NCBI RefSeq assembly: GCF_000418325.1
Contig: NC_021658.1
Coordinates: 13,496,501 to 13,560,500, forward strand
DNA length: 64,000 bases
Direction: 5' to 3'
Source of the DNA: Sorangium cellulosum So0157-2
GTDB lineage: Bacteria; Myxococcota_A; Polyangia; Polyangiales; Polyangiaceae
Shown here piece after piece: positions 1 to 8,330 of the stretch (positions are counted from its first letter, which is position 1; each line of letters begins with the position of its first letter). The translations under genes were made by a program, and so were the position numbers. The notes below the pieces were generated by a model that was given only the letters and a program-made list of their open reading frames with translations, was not told the origin of the DNA and did not search any database.

Positions 1-78
1 GCGGGGTGGAGCGTGCCGCGGCAGGTGATATCCACCGGGGCGGCGAGGCGCGGCTGAGCCCGGAGGATCCGACTTCTC

Positions 79-1452
79 GTGAAGAGCGAACATTCAGGCG
101 CGGCGCTGGCGCGGCAGGTGTGGCAGCTCGCCTGGCCCGCGATCGCGCACATGCTGCTGCTGACGCTGGTCTTCCTCGTCGGCCGCGGCATGGTCGGGCG
201 CTACTCCACGACCGCGCTCGCCTCGATGCAGATCTGCGGGACGCTCACGTGGACCATCGTCTCGGTCTTCAGCGCGACCTCCGCTGGCACGCTCGCCGTG
301 GTCGCGCGCAGCGTGGGCGCCGGCGACCGCGCCGCCGCCGCACAAGCGACGCGCGCGTCGCTGGTCTTCGCGCTCGCGCTCGGGGCGGCGGTCGCGCTGC
401 CGCTGCTCGCCGCCTGCGGCCCGCTGCTCCGCGCGCTGTTCCCGAACGCCGGCGCGGCGGTCGTCGAGCAGGCGGCCGCGTACCTCGGGATCGTGCTGCC
501 GGCGCTCCCGCTCGCGTTCGTCGAGGCCGTCGCGGCGGCCGCGCTGCAGGGCGTCGGCGACACGAGGACGCCGCTCGCCGTGGCCACGATCGGCAACCTC
601 GTCAACGTGGCGGTCAGCGCGGTGCTGATCTTCGGCCACCTCGGGCTGCCCGCGCTCGGCGTGCGCGGCGCGGCCGTGGGCGTGGCGTGCACCATGGCCA
701 CCGAGGCGCTGCTGCTGACCGCGGCGCTGCTGTCGCGCTCGAGCCCGCTGCCCCTCCGGTCCGCGGCGTCCGCCGCCGCCACGGCGCCCGCGCCGCAGGC
801 GAGCGCCCCGGCGCTCGCGCGCGTCCTGCGCGTCGCGCTGCCGGCGTTCGCCGAGCGATCCGTCTACCACGCCGGCTACATGGGGTTCGTCGCCATCATC
901 GGGCTGCTCGGCGCCACCGCGATGGCCGCCAACCAGGCGCTCATCGCCGTCGAGTCGGTCTGCTTCCTCTCCGCCGAAGGGTTCGGCATCGCCGCCGGCG
1001 CGCTCATGGCGCAGCGCCTCGGCGCGCGCAGCCCCCGCGACGCCGCGCGGGTCGGGCTCGTCGCGGCCCTCATGGCCATCCTCGCCCTCTCCGCGTTCGG
1101 CGTCCTGTTCGCGCTCGCCCCGCGCCCGCTCCTGCTCGCGTTCTCCGGCGACCCCGAGCTCCTCGCCGTGGGCGAGCGCGCGCTCCGCATGGCCGCCGTC
1201 GCGCAGCCGTTCATGGCGTTCGCCACCGTCATGGGGATGGGGCTCCGCGGCGCCGGCGACACCCGGACCGTGCTCGCCGTGACGCTCGTCTGCTCGCTGC
1301 TCGTCCGGCTCGGCGGCACGTGGCTGTTCGCGGTGAACCTCGGCCACGGGCTCGTCGGCGTCTGGATGGGCAGCACCGCCGACTGGATCTGCCGCAGCGC
1401 CCTGCTCGCCGTCGCCTTCGCGCGGGGCCGCTGGAAGACCCTCGCCGTCTGA
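79..1452 (+). CDS. MATE-family multidrug/metabolite efflux protein
   Basis: This 457-residue protein is a predicted inner-membrane exporter of the MATE family, which usually moves cationic drugs or metabolites out of the cell using a sodium or proton gradient. The sequence is almost entirely hydrophobic helices in two similar halves. Each half carries a 'GxGDTRTPLA/GAGDTRTVLA' type loop (GVGDTRTPLA in the first, GAGDTRTVLA in the second), which is characteristic of MATE proteins. The length matches the family norm. I chose the GTG at 79 because GGAGG lies about 12 bases upstream and no good ATG precedes the first helix. The gene is convergent with the TetR gene that follows, 30 bases away. 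The substrate is unknown and there is no visible link to the NRPS cluster. Confidence 0.88.
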   Translation: MKSEHSGAALARQVWQLAWPAIAHMLLLTLVFLVGRGMVGRYSTTALASMQICGTLTWTIVSVFSATSAGTLAVVARSVGAGDRAAAAQATRASLVFALALGAAVALPLLAACGPLLRALFPNAGAAVVEQAAAYLGIVLPALPLAFVEAVAAAALQGVGDTRTPLAVATIGNLVNVAVSAVLIFGHLGLPALGVRGAAVGVACTMATEALLLTAALLSRSSPLPLRSAASAAATAPAPQASAPALARVLRVALPAFAERSVYHAGYMGFVAIIGLLGATAMAANQALIAVESVCFLSAEGFGIAAGALMAQRLGARSPRDAARVGLVAALMAILALSAFGVLFALAPRPLLLAFSGDPELLAVGERALRMAAVAQPFMAFATVMGMGLRGAGDTRTVLAVTLVCSLLVRLGGTWLFAVNLGHGLVGVWMGSTADWICRSALLAVAFARGRWKTLAV

Positions 1453-1482
1453 CCCGGCCCCGCGCGCCGCCCCGCGCCGCGC

Positions 1483-2118
1483 TCAGGCCTGCTCCGGCAG
1501 GCCCGGGCGCAGCACCCCGAGGAGGATCACGTCGACGACGCGCGCGAGCTGCGCCTCGTCGACGCTCGCGCGATGCTCGATCATCTTGTTCTTGAGGTAG
1601 GCCGCGAGCAGCTCGAACGGGAGCATCGGATCGTCGCTCGGCGCGAGCTCGCCCCGCGCGACGGCGCCCTCGACGATCGCCCGCAGCCCGCTCTCCTGGA
1701 CCGCGCGCAGCGAGCGGGCGATGGCCATGAGCTCCGAGTCGAGCCCCTCGGCGAGGAACACGTGAACGAGGCTCTGCGCCACCGGTGACATCTGGATCTC
1801 GACGATCGCCCGCCCGAGCGCGATGAGATCCCCGCGGAGCGAGCCCGTGTTCGGCGGGACGATCTTCTCGTCCGTGACCGACAGGAGCGCGGCGCGCACG
1901 AGGTCCTCCTTCGTCGGCCAGCGCCGGTAGACGGTGGTCTTGTTCACCCCCGCGCGCGTCGCCACGTCCTCGATCCGGAGCGCGCGGTAGCCCGCGCTCG
2001 CGAGCTCCTCCAGCGTCGCCGCGAGGATGCCGCGCACCACCGGCTCGCCGCGCACGAGCGCGCGCTTCTTCGCGGAGCCCCGCCTCGCCGTCCGCTTCGC
2101 CGTCGTCGCCTGCTGCAT
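1483..2118 (-). CDS. TetR-family transcriptional repressor
   Basis: This 211-residue TetR-type regulator has an N-terminal helix-turn-helix around residues 45-70 (IEDVATRAGVNKTTVYRRWPTK). The remaining C-terminal part would be the ligand-binding and dimerisation domain. An open frame continues 50 codons upstream, but that part crosses the divergent promoter and is Arg/Thr-rich and non-family-like, so I start at the ATG at 2118. The gene is transcribed away from the RND adaptor/pump pair. A well-formed inverted repeat lies in the shared intergenic region, so it most likely represses the pump and perhaps itself. The inducer is unknown. Confidence 0.88.
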   Translation of the reverse strand: MQQATTAKRTARRGSAKKRALVRGEPVVRGILAATLEELASAGYRALRIEDVATRAGVNKTTVYRRWPTKEDLVRAALLSVTDEKIVPPNTGSLRGDLIALGRAIVEIQMSPVAQSLVHVFLAEGLDSELMAIARSLRAVQESGLRAIVEGAVARGELAPSDDPMLPFELLAAYLKNKMIEHRASVDEAQLARVVDVILLGVLRPGLPEQA

Positions 2119-2205
2119 CGACCCGTCATTCAAGTTCCGCCGCGCGGCGCACGCCAGCGCAATTTCTCGGCACGTTCGCGGCGCGGCGCGCCATCGCGTC
2201 CGTTT

Positions 2206-2278
2206 GTTGCGATGACCGCAACTGGTTGTTGCGGTCGGCCGCGGCCGTGTTATACCCATCGCAACCATCGGTTGCGAT
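2206..2278. promoter_or_regulatory. TetR operators and RND promoter
   Basis: Between the TetR gene and the efflux pair lies a perfect 9-bp inverted repeat, ATCGCAACC-ATC-GGTTGCGAT, at 2258-2278. Just upstream are three alternating half sites, GTTGCG (2206-2211), CGCAAC (2217-2222) and GTTGCG (2228-2233), built from the same core. A sigma-70-like pair, TTGTTG (2226-2231) and TTATAC (2250-2255) with 18 bases between them, points toward the adaptor gene and overlaps these repeats. This is the expected layout for local repression. The assignment to this TetR protein is inference from position. Confidence 0.6.
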
Positions 2279-2414
2279 GATCGGAGCGCCGCGCCCGAGG
2301 GGCGCGGCGGAGGGCTGGGCGACGGCGGGACGGCCGGCGGCGCGCCGCCGGCCGTGAGGTCGCGCTCCGCCCGGACGCGAGGCCGCTCGTGACCGACCCC
2401 GCCGCGAGGAATCC

Positions 2415-3503
2415 TTGAACCACGCCACGACGAAACGCCGCGCCGAAAGCTTCCTCCTCCTCGCCGCGCTCGCCGCCTCGGCGGCGGGCTGCGCGTCCAA
2501 GGCCAGCGCCGAGAGCGCGGCGCAGGCGACCGCGCCGCCGGTCCGCGTCGAGACCGCCGAGGTGCGCGAGGCGCCGATGCCGCGCAGCCTCGCGCTCACC
2601 GGCACGCTGCGCGGCGACCGGCAGACCGACCTCGCCGCCAACGCGGTGGGCCGCGTGCTCGAGACCTTCGTCGAGCGCGGCGACGCGGTGAAGAAGGGCG
2701 ATCTGCTCGCGCGCCTCGACGTGCGCGCCGCCGCGCTCACCGCCGCCGAGGCGCAGGCCAACGCCGCGCTGACCCGCGCGCAGGAGGAGACGGCGAGGCG
2801 CGAGTGCGACCGCTACCGGGCGCTGTTCGAGGGCGGCGCGATCTCCCGCGCCGAGCACGACAGGATCGCCGACCAGTGCCGGAGCGCCCCGCTCTCGGTC
2901 GCGGCCGCCACCGCCCGCGCGCGCGCCGCCGCGCAGAGCGTCGGCGACGGCCAGATCCGGGCGCCGTTCGACGCGATGGTCACCGAGCGCTTCGTCGACG
3001 TCGGCGAGTACGTCCGCCACGACTCCCGGGTCGTCGCGCTCGTCTCGAAGGGCGCGCTGCGCCTCGAGTTCACCGTGCCCGAGGCGAGCCTCGCCGCCGT
3101 GAAGACCGGCGGCCCGCTCACCTTCACCGTGCCGGCGTACCCGGGGCGCTCGTTCTCGGGCGCCGTGCGCTGGATCGGCGCCTCGGTCCGCGAGGCCACA
3201 CGCGACCTCGTGGCCGAGGCCGAGGTCGAGGACCCGGACGGCGCGCTGCGGCCGGGGATGTTCGCGTCGATCGCGCTCGCCACCGGGGAGGCGCCGAGCC
3301 CGGTGGTGCCGCGGTCCGCCATCGTCGCGAAGGAGGGCCGCGCGCACCTCTTCGCCGTGGTCGATCGCCGGATCGAGGAGCGCGTCGTGCAGACCGGCGC
3401 GGAGAAGGGCGATCTCGTCGCCGTCCTCCGCGGCGTCCGCGCGGGCGACGCGATCGTGATGAAGCCGGCTCAGGGGCTCGAGAACGGCCAAGCCGTGGAG
3501 TGA
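2415..3503 (+). CDS. RND efflux periplasmic adaptor (membrane fusion) lipoprotein
   Basis: This 362-residue protein is the periplasmic adaptor of an RND efflux system. It would link the inner-membrane pump encoded next to an outer-membrane channel that is not encoded here. It has an N-terminal signal with a lipobox-like cysteine at residue 26 (SAAGC). A lipoyl-like beta-hairpin region (TLRGDRQTDLAANAVGRV, then VERGDAVKKGDLLARLD), a helical hairpin, and C-terminal beta-barrel segments ending in VVPRSAIV follow. The start is a TTG at 2415 with GAGGA four bases upstream; no ATG fits before the signal peptide. It sits 7 bases before the pump gene and is probably co-transcribed with it from the TetR-controlled promoter. 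Confidence 0.88.
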   Translation: MNHATTKRRAESFLLLAALAASAAGCASKASAESAAQATAPPVRVETAEVREAPMPRSLALTGTLRGDRQTDLAANAVGRVLETFVERGDAVKKGDLLARLDVRAAALTAAEAQANAALTRAQEETARRECDRYRALFEGGAISRAEHDRIADQCRSAPLSVAAATARARAAAQSVGDGQIRAPFDAMVTERFVDVGEYVRHDSRVVALVSKGALRLEFTVPEASLAAVKTGGPLTFTVPAYPGRSFSGAVRWIGASVREATRDLVAEAEVEDPDGALRPGMFASIALATGEAPSPVVPRSAIVAKEGRAHLFAVVDRRIEERVVQTGAEKGDLVAVLRGVRAGDAIVMKPAQGLENGQAVE

Positions 3504-3510
3504 GGTCGTC

Positions 3511-6500
3511 ATGCAGTGGCTCGCCCGCGTTTGCGTCAAGAGGCCCGTCTTCGCGTCGGTCCTCATGCTGGTCATCGTGGTCCTCGGCGCCGCCGGCTAC
3601 ACCCGGCTCGGCCTCGACCAGTTCCCCGACATCGACGTCCCGTACGTCGTCGTCACGACGCGCCTCGACGGCGCGGCGCCCGAGGAGGTCGAGACCGAGA
3701 TCTCCGACCGGATCGAGGGCGCGGTGAACACCATCAGCGGCATCGAGGACCTCCGGTCGACCTCGAGCCAGGGCGTGAGCCAGGTGGTCGTCGGCTTCAC
3801 GCTGGAGAAGGACGCCGACGTCGCCGCCCAGGAGGTGCGCGACAAGATCAGCGCCGTCCTGCCCAGCCTGCCCAAGGGCATCGATCCGCCGATCGTGAGC
3901 AGGATCGACCTCGGCGCGGCCCCGGTGCTGCTCGTCTCCGTGGAGTCGGACCGGCCGATCCGCGAGCTCAGCGAGATCGCCGACAAGCAGGTGCGCCGGC
4001 AGATCGAGGGCATCTCCGGCGTCGGTCAGGTCAACGTGATCGGCGCGCAGAGCCGGCAGATCAACGTCTGGCTCGACCCGATCGCCCTCAGGGCGCAGGG
4101 GATCACCGCGGCCGAGGTGCAGCGCGCGATCGCGGCGCAGAACCTGATGACCCCGGGCGGCAGCGTCGAGACCGGCCCCGAGGATCTCACCCTCCGCGTG
4201 ATGGGGCGCGTCGACTCGCCCGAGGCCCTCGGCCGCATCGTCCTCCGGCAGCAGGACGGCCGCGCGGTGCGCCTCGCGGACGTCGCCCGCGTCGAGGACG
4301 GCCGCGCCGAGGAGAAGACGTGGGCCCAGCTCGACCGGAGGCGCGCCGTCCTCCTGTCGATCGTCAAGCAGTCGGGCCAGAACACCGTCGCCGTCGTCGA
4401 CACGGTGAAGGCGCGCCTCGCCGAGGTGCAGCGCTCGCTGCCCGAGGGGACGAAGATCGAGGTCGTGCGCGACGGCTCGCGGGTGATCCGCACCGGCATC
4501 GCCGCCGTGAAGGAGCACCTCGTGCTCGGCGCCCTCCTCGCCGCGGCGGTGGTGCTCCTCTTCCTCGGCAACGCCCGCAGCACCCTGATCGCGGCGCTCG
4601 CCATCCCGATCTCGGTCATCGGGACGTTCGCGGTCATGTGGGTCGCCGGCTTCACGCTCAACTTCCTCACGCTCCTCGCGCTCGCGCTCGCCGTCGGCAT
4701 CGTGATCGACGACGCGATCGTCGTGCTCGAGAACATCGTCCGCTACATCGACGAGAAGGGCATGAAGCCGTTCCCGGCCGCCGTCCTGGCGACCAAGGAG
4801 ATCGGCCTCGCGGTGCTCGCGACCACGCTCTCGCTCATGGCGGTCTTCATCCCGGTCGCGTTCATGCCCGGCATGGTGGGGCGCTTCCTCAAGAGCTTCG
4901 GCCTCACGATGGCCTTCGCCATCGGCGTCTCGCTCATCGTGAGCTTCTCGCTCACGCCGTCGCTCGCCGCGCGGTGGCTCTCGGGGCACAGGCAGGCGGG
5001 CGCGCACGCGAAGCCCTCGATCCTCGAGCGCGCCGTCGACGTGTTCTACCGGCCGATCGAGCGCGCCTACATGGCCGCGCTCGCGTGGGTGATGAAGCGG
5101 CGCTGGGTGATCGTCGTCGCGTCGGTGGCCGCGCTCGGCTCGTGCGGCCCCATCGCCAAGACGCTGCCCGCCGGGTTCCTCCCGGAGGACGATCAGGCCC
5201 AGTTCGAGATCAGCCTGCGCGCGCCGGAGGGGACGAGCCTCACCTCGACCCGCCTCATCGCCGAGCGGATCGCCGACGACGTGCGCCGGCTCCCGGGCGT
5301 CACGAGCACGCTCATGACGGTCGGCGAGGGGGAGCAGCAGGCCTCGAACGTCGCCAAGATCTACGTGATGCTCGTCGATCCGGAGCAGCGCGCGCTCGGG
5401 CAGCTCGAGATCATGCAGGAGGCGCGCGACGAGATCCTCGCCAAGCTGCCGCCCGAGCTGCGCGTCACGGCCGGCGAGGTGCAGGCGATCTCGTCCGGCG
5501 GCCAGGCGACGGGGCGGATCCAGGTGGCGCTCCAGGGGCCGGATCTCGACCGGCTGGCCGAGTACGCGACGCGCATCACCGAGGAGCTGCGGAAGGTCCC
5601 CGGCGCGGTGGACGTCGACAACAGCCTCGTCGTGGGCAAGCCCGAGCTCCGCGCGATCATCGATCGCGATCGCGCCGCGGATCTCGGCGTCCAGGTGGCC
5701 GACGTGGCCGGCGCGCTCCAGCTCTTCGTCGGCGGGCTCAAGGTCTCCACGTACTCGGAGGCCGGCGAGCAGTACGACGTCCGCGTGCGCGCCGACGCGA
5801 AGCACCGGGCGGACGCGCAGGGCCTCTCGTTCCTCTCGGTCCCCTCGTCCAAGCACGGCGCCGTCCCGCTCGACAGCGTGGTCGCGCTGGAGCCCGACAG
5901 CGGGCCCTCGTCGATCGGCCGCCTCGGCCGGCGCCGGCAGATCACGATCAGCGCGAACGCCGCGCCCGGCGTCGGCGACACGGCGGTGCAGGCGGCGCTC
6001 GACCGGATCATCGCCGAGCAGAAGATGCCGGCGGGCTACTCCACGCAGGCGGTGGGGAGCTCGAAGAACACGGCGAGCACGGCGACGAGCTTCGCCGTGG
6101 TCATCGGCCTCGCGTTCGTGTTCATGTACCTGATCCTCGCGGCGCAGTTCGAGTCGTGGCTCCACCCGATCACGATCCTGCTCTCGCTGCCGCTCACGGT
6201 GCCGTTCGCGCTGCTCTCGCTGAAGCTCTTCGGCCAGTCGCTGAACCTGTTCTCGGGGCTCGGCCTCCTCGTCCTCTTCGGCGTGGTGAAGAAGAACGCG
6301 ATCCTCCAGATCGACCACACGAACCACCTGCGGGCCGAGGGGATGCCGCGGCTCCAGGCGATCCTCCAGGCGAACAAGGACCGGCTCCGGCCGATCCTGA
6401 TGACGACGATCGCCTTCGTCGCCGGCATGATCCCGCTCGTGCTCTCGCACGGCGTCGGCTCGGGCCAGAACCGGACGACCGGGGCCATCGTGCTGGGCGG

Positions 6501-6678
6501 CCAGTCGCTCTCCCTGGTCCTCACGCTGCTCGCGGTGCCGGTGGCCTACTCGCTCTTCGACGACGCGGCCGAGTGGCTCCGCCGCCGCCGTGGCAGGCGG
6601 GCGGAGGACAGGGGCGAGGCCGAGCTCGACGCGCTGCTCGCCGCGCCCGAGGCGAGCGCGGCGGCGGGCGGCGAGTGA
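3511..6678 (+). CDS. RND efflux pump, AcrB/HAE1 type
   Basis: This 1,055-residue protein is the proton-driven inner-membrane pump of the RND family, with the usual length and order. It has an N-terminal helix (VKRPVFASVLMLVIVVLGAAGY), a large periplasmic porter domain, helices 2-6, a second porter domain and helices 8-12. The helix-4 proton-relay motif GIVIDDAIVVLEN carries the expected pair of aspartates, and VKKNAILQIDH occurs in the second half. These features fit the HAE1 (hydrophobe/amphiphile) branch rather than the heavy-metal branch. The ATG is preceded by GAGGT. The substrate cannot be read from the sequence. Confidence 0.93.
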   Translation: MQWLARVCVKRPVFASVLMLVIVVLGAAGYTRLGLDQFPDIDVPYVVVTTRLDGAAPEEVETEISDRIEGAVNTISGIEDLRSTSSQGVSQVVVGFTLEKDADVAAQEVRDKISAVLPSLPKGIDPPIVSRIDLGAAPVLLVSVESDRPIRELSEIADKQVRRQIEGISGVGQVNVIGAQSRQINVWLDPIALRAQGITAAEVQRAIAAQNLMTPGGSVETGPEDLTLRVMGRVDSPEALGRIVLRQQDGRAVRLADVARVEDGRAEEKTWAQLDRRRAVLLSIVKQSGQNTVAVVDTVKARLAEVQRSLPEGTKIEVVRDGSRVIRTGIAAVKEHLVLGALLAAAVVLLFLGNARSTLIAALAIPISVIGTFAVMWVAGFTLNFLTLLALALAVGIVIDDAIVVLENIVRYIDEKGMKPFPAAVLATKEIGLAVLATTLSLMAVFIPVAFMPGMVGRFLKSFGLTMAFAIGVSLIVSFSLTPSLAARWLSGHRQAGAHAKPSILERAVDVFYRPIERAYMAALAWVMKRRWVIVVASVAALGSCGPIAKTLPAGFLPEDDQAQFEISLRAPEGTSLTSTRLIAERIADDVRRLPGVTSTLMTVGEGEQQASNVAKIYVMLVDPEQRALGQLEIMQEARDEILAKLPPELRVTAGEVQAISSGGQATGRIQVALQGPDLDRLAEYATRITEELRKVPGAVDVDNSLVVGKPELRAIIDRDRAADLGVQVADVAGALQLFVGGLKVSTYSEAGEQYDVRVRADAKHRADAQGLSFLSVPSSKHGAVPLDSVVALEPDSGPSSIGRLGRRRQITISANAAPGVGDTAVQAALDRIIAEQKMPAGYSTQAVGSSKNTASTATSFAVVIGLAFVFMYLILAAQFESWLHPITILLSLPLTVPFALLSLKLFGQSLNLFSGLGLLVLFGVVKKNAILQIDHTNHLRAEGMPRLQAILQANKDRLRPILMTTIAFVAGMIPLVLSHGVGSGQNRTTGAIVLGGQSLSLVLTLLAVPVAYSLFDDAAEWLRRRRGRRAEDRGEAELDALLAAPEASAAAGGE

Positions 6679-6697
6679 GCCCGGCCAGCGCGGCCGC

Positions 6698-6916
6698 TCA
6701 GGCGGCGCGCGAGCGCACGTCGTAGCCGGCCCCGCGCACGGCCTCGACCAGCGCGTCCACGGGCGCGCGGGCCGGGTCGTGCTGCACGACGACGGTGCCC
6801 TCGCGCAGGCGCACGTCGACCTCGGCGACGCCGTCGAGCTCGCGCAGCGCGCCGTCGATGTGGCGAATGCAGGACGGGCAGCTCATCCCGCCGACCTGGA
6901 GGGTAGTCTCTTTCAT
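6698..6916 (-). CDS. HMA-domain heavy-metal-binding protein (CopZ-like)
   Basis: This 72-residue cytoplasmic protein consists of one heavy-metal-associated domain with the metal-binding motif GMSCPSC (Cys13 and Cys16). Such proteins carry Cu(I) or similar soft metals to P-type ATPases or regulators. No ATPase gene is adjacent, so the partner is unknown. The ATG at 6916 has a clear AGGAAG ribosome site. It is convergent with the RND pump gene, 19 bases away, and probably unrelated to it because the pump is of the drug-type branch. Confidence 0.85.
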   Translation of the reverse strand: MKETTLQVGGMSCPSCIRHIDGALRELDGVAEVDVRLREGTVVVQHDPARAPVDALVEAVRGAGYDVRSRAA

Positions 6917-7216
6917 GGTGTCTTCCTTTCGGCGACCCCGCGGCCGCTCACCTCCGAAGACGCAGCCGCCCGGCTTCATTACACCACGCACGCACCGCTG
7001 GGCGCCGCCGGCGTTCGGCCGGCCCCGCCGGCGGCCTCTCCTCGAACGGTCCGGCGGCGCGGCCGCCCGTCCGGCGCGCTCCGGCCGCGCTGCCCGTAAT
7101 CCGCAGGGCATCCCCGGTCTTGCCGAACGAAGCCCGAGGGGGCGGCGGGCGGACGACCGCGCGATGTGGCAACGGTGGTCGCGGCCCGCGCGTCGCGGTA
7201 CGCTGGATCCATACCC
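6917..7216. other. Intergenic region without clear signals
   Basis: These 300 bases separate two divergently oriented genes. The only obvious structure is GC-rich self-complementary sequence around 7005-7045. I saw no convincing promoter, RNA gene or additional coding region. Confidence 0.4.
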
Positions 7217-7444
7217 ATGTCCCCCGGACCCCTGGATCCCACGATCCTCTCGCTCCTCGCAGAGATCGACGAGGAGGCCGAGATGTCGTCGCTGCTCGGC
7301 GTCGACCTGTCGCCGGCGGGACCGAGCGCGTCGCACGCGCCTTCTATCTACCCTCCGCTCGACGAGTGGCTCCGCCGGTCGGAGGAGGTTCATCGCTTTC
7401 TCCGCGCTGCGAAACGCGCGGAGCGGGAAGGGCGCGGCCGGTGA
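7217..7444 (+). CDS. Small protein of unknown function preceding a nucleotidyltransferase
   Basis: This is a 75-residue charged protein with no family I recognise. The N-terminal half is acidic (LLAEIDEEAEMSSLLG) and the C-terminus is basic and helical (RRSEEVHRFLRAAKRAEREGRGR). Its stop codon overlaps the GTG start of the next gene by four bases (GTGA), so the two are probably translationally coupled. The layout, a small protein directly before a GG-x13-DxD nucleotidyltransferase, resembles some toxin-antitoxin style pairs, but that is only a suggestion. I chose the ATG at 7217; a GTG at 7166 would add 17 residues. Confidence 0.55.
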   Translation: MSPGPLDPTILSLLAEIDEEAEMSSLLGVDLSPAGPSASHAPSIYPPLDEWLRRSEEVHRFLRAAKRAEREGRGR

Positions 7445-8229
7445 CGATCCGCGAGCAACTCGAGATCCTGTACCGCCTCGGCGTTGAGTTCGTCGTCGTG
7501 GGCGGCCAGGCAGGCGTGCTGCGGCAAGCCGTGGAGTTCTCGCACGATCTCGACATCCTGTTCCGCCCGACTCGGGAAAATGCCGAGCGGCTTCGCGAAG
7601 CGGTCCGCGCGATCACTGGCGTGGAGACCGACATCGAGACGCTGCGCGGGCGCGACTTCCAGCAGTACATCCGGCCGGAAGATGGCGCGGAGCTCGATGT
7701 CCACCTGAAGCTCATCGCTATACCCGACTTCGAGTCCGGCGTCAGGAACAGCAGCTCGGTCGACTTCCTTGGTCTTCGGACCGAGTGCCTGGAACTGCCC
7801 GGTTTGTACGCATCCAAGCGCACCGACCGACCCAAGGATGCCATTCACCGACGGGCCATCGAGGACCGGTTACGGTACCTCGCTCTCCGGGGCGAGATCG
7901 AGATGGACGAGGTGATCCTCGCTCTGTGCCTCGATGCCGAGATCGTGCAGCTGCCCGCGGTCTTGGCGCGGGTGCCCGCGCTGAGCCGGTCCACGTCGCA
8001 GCCGCTGCTCCAGGCTCGTCTCCTCGCCCATGCACCCGAGCAGGCTCAAGAGCTCCTTCGGACGAACGCTTCGCTGCATTCGGCCGTTGCAGCCCTGCTC
8101 GCCGTTGGCCCCGACGTGAAGGCGAAGATCCTCGGCAACCCGGCGCGGCTCGCCGCGCTCCTGGCCAAGCTCCCGCTCGAGCTGCCGCCGGGAGGGTACC
8201 ATGTGCGAGCGCCCGGGGATCGCGCTTGA
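7441..8229 (+). CDS. Nucleotidyltransferase-fold protein (AbiEii-like)
   Basis: This 262-residue protein has the hallmark of the minimal nucleotidyltransferase fold. VVVGGQAGVLRQ (Gly21-Gly22) is followed by HDLDIL with the metal-binding pair Asp36 and Asp38, then a candidate third acidic strand (ELDVHLKL). This matches the DUF6036/AbiEii-type group, which transfer nucleotides to proteins or RNAs and include toxins. The C-terminal third is helical and Ala/Leu-rich. The GTG start overlaps the stop of the preceding small gene by four bases. Function and target are unknown. A toxin-like role is possible but unproven. Confidence 0.65.
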   Translation: MTIREQLEILYRLGVEFVVVGGQAGVLRQAVEFSHDLDILFRPTRENAERLREAVRAITGVETDIETLRGRDFQQYIRPEDGAELDVHLKLIAIPDFESGVRNSSSVDFLGLRTECLELPGLYASKRTDRPKDAIHRRAIEDRLRYLALRGEIEMDEVILALCLDAEIVQLPAVLARVPALSRSTSQPLLQARLLAHAPEQAQELLRTNASLHSAVAALLAVGPDVKAKILGNPARLAALLAKLPLELPPGGYHVRAPGDRA

Positions 8230-8289
8230 CCGGTCCCCGCGCCGCGGTTCCTACCAGGCATCGAGAGAAATGAGGAGCGGTTGGCGATG

Positions 8290-8308
8290 GCCGCTGAGGG
8301 GCAGCGGC
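8290..8308. terminator. Stem-loop between convergent genes
   Basis: A perfect 7-bp stem (GCCGCTG/CAGCGGC) with a 5-base loop lies between the convergent nucleotidyltransferase and LysR genes. It has no T-tract, so it is only a weak candidate for a bidirectional terminator. Confidence 0.3.
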
Positions 8309-8330
8309 TGGCACCGCAATCTTAGGCGCG

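Noticed and set aside
1483..2268. Longer TetR start at 2268
   Set aside because: The extra 50 codons cross the operator and promoter region, and their sequence does not resemble a TetR N-terminus.
2415..6678. RND pair as the siderophore exporter or as a heavy-metal pump with the HMA gene
   Set aside because: It is of the HAE1 drug type, has its own TetR control and lies 7 kb beyond the end of the cluster with unrelated genes between. The HMA gene is on the opposite strand.
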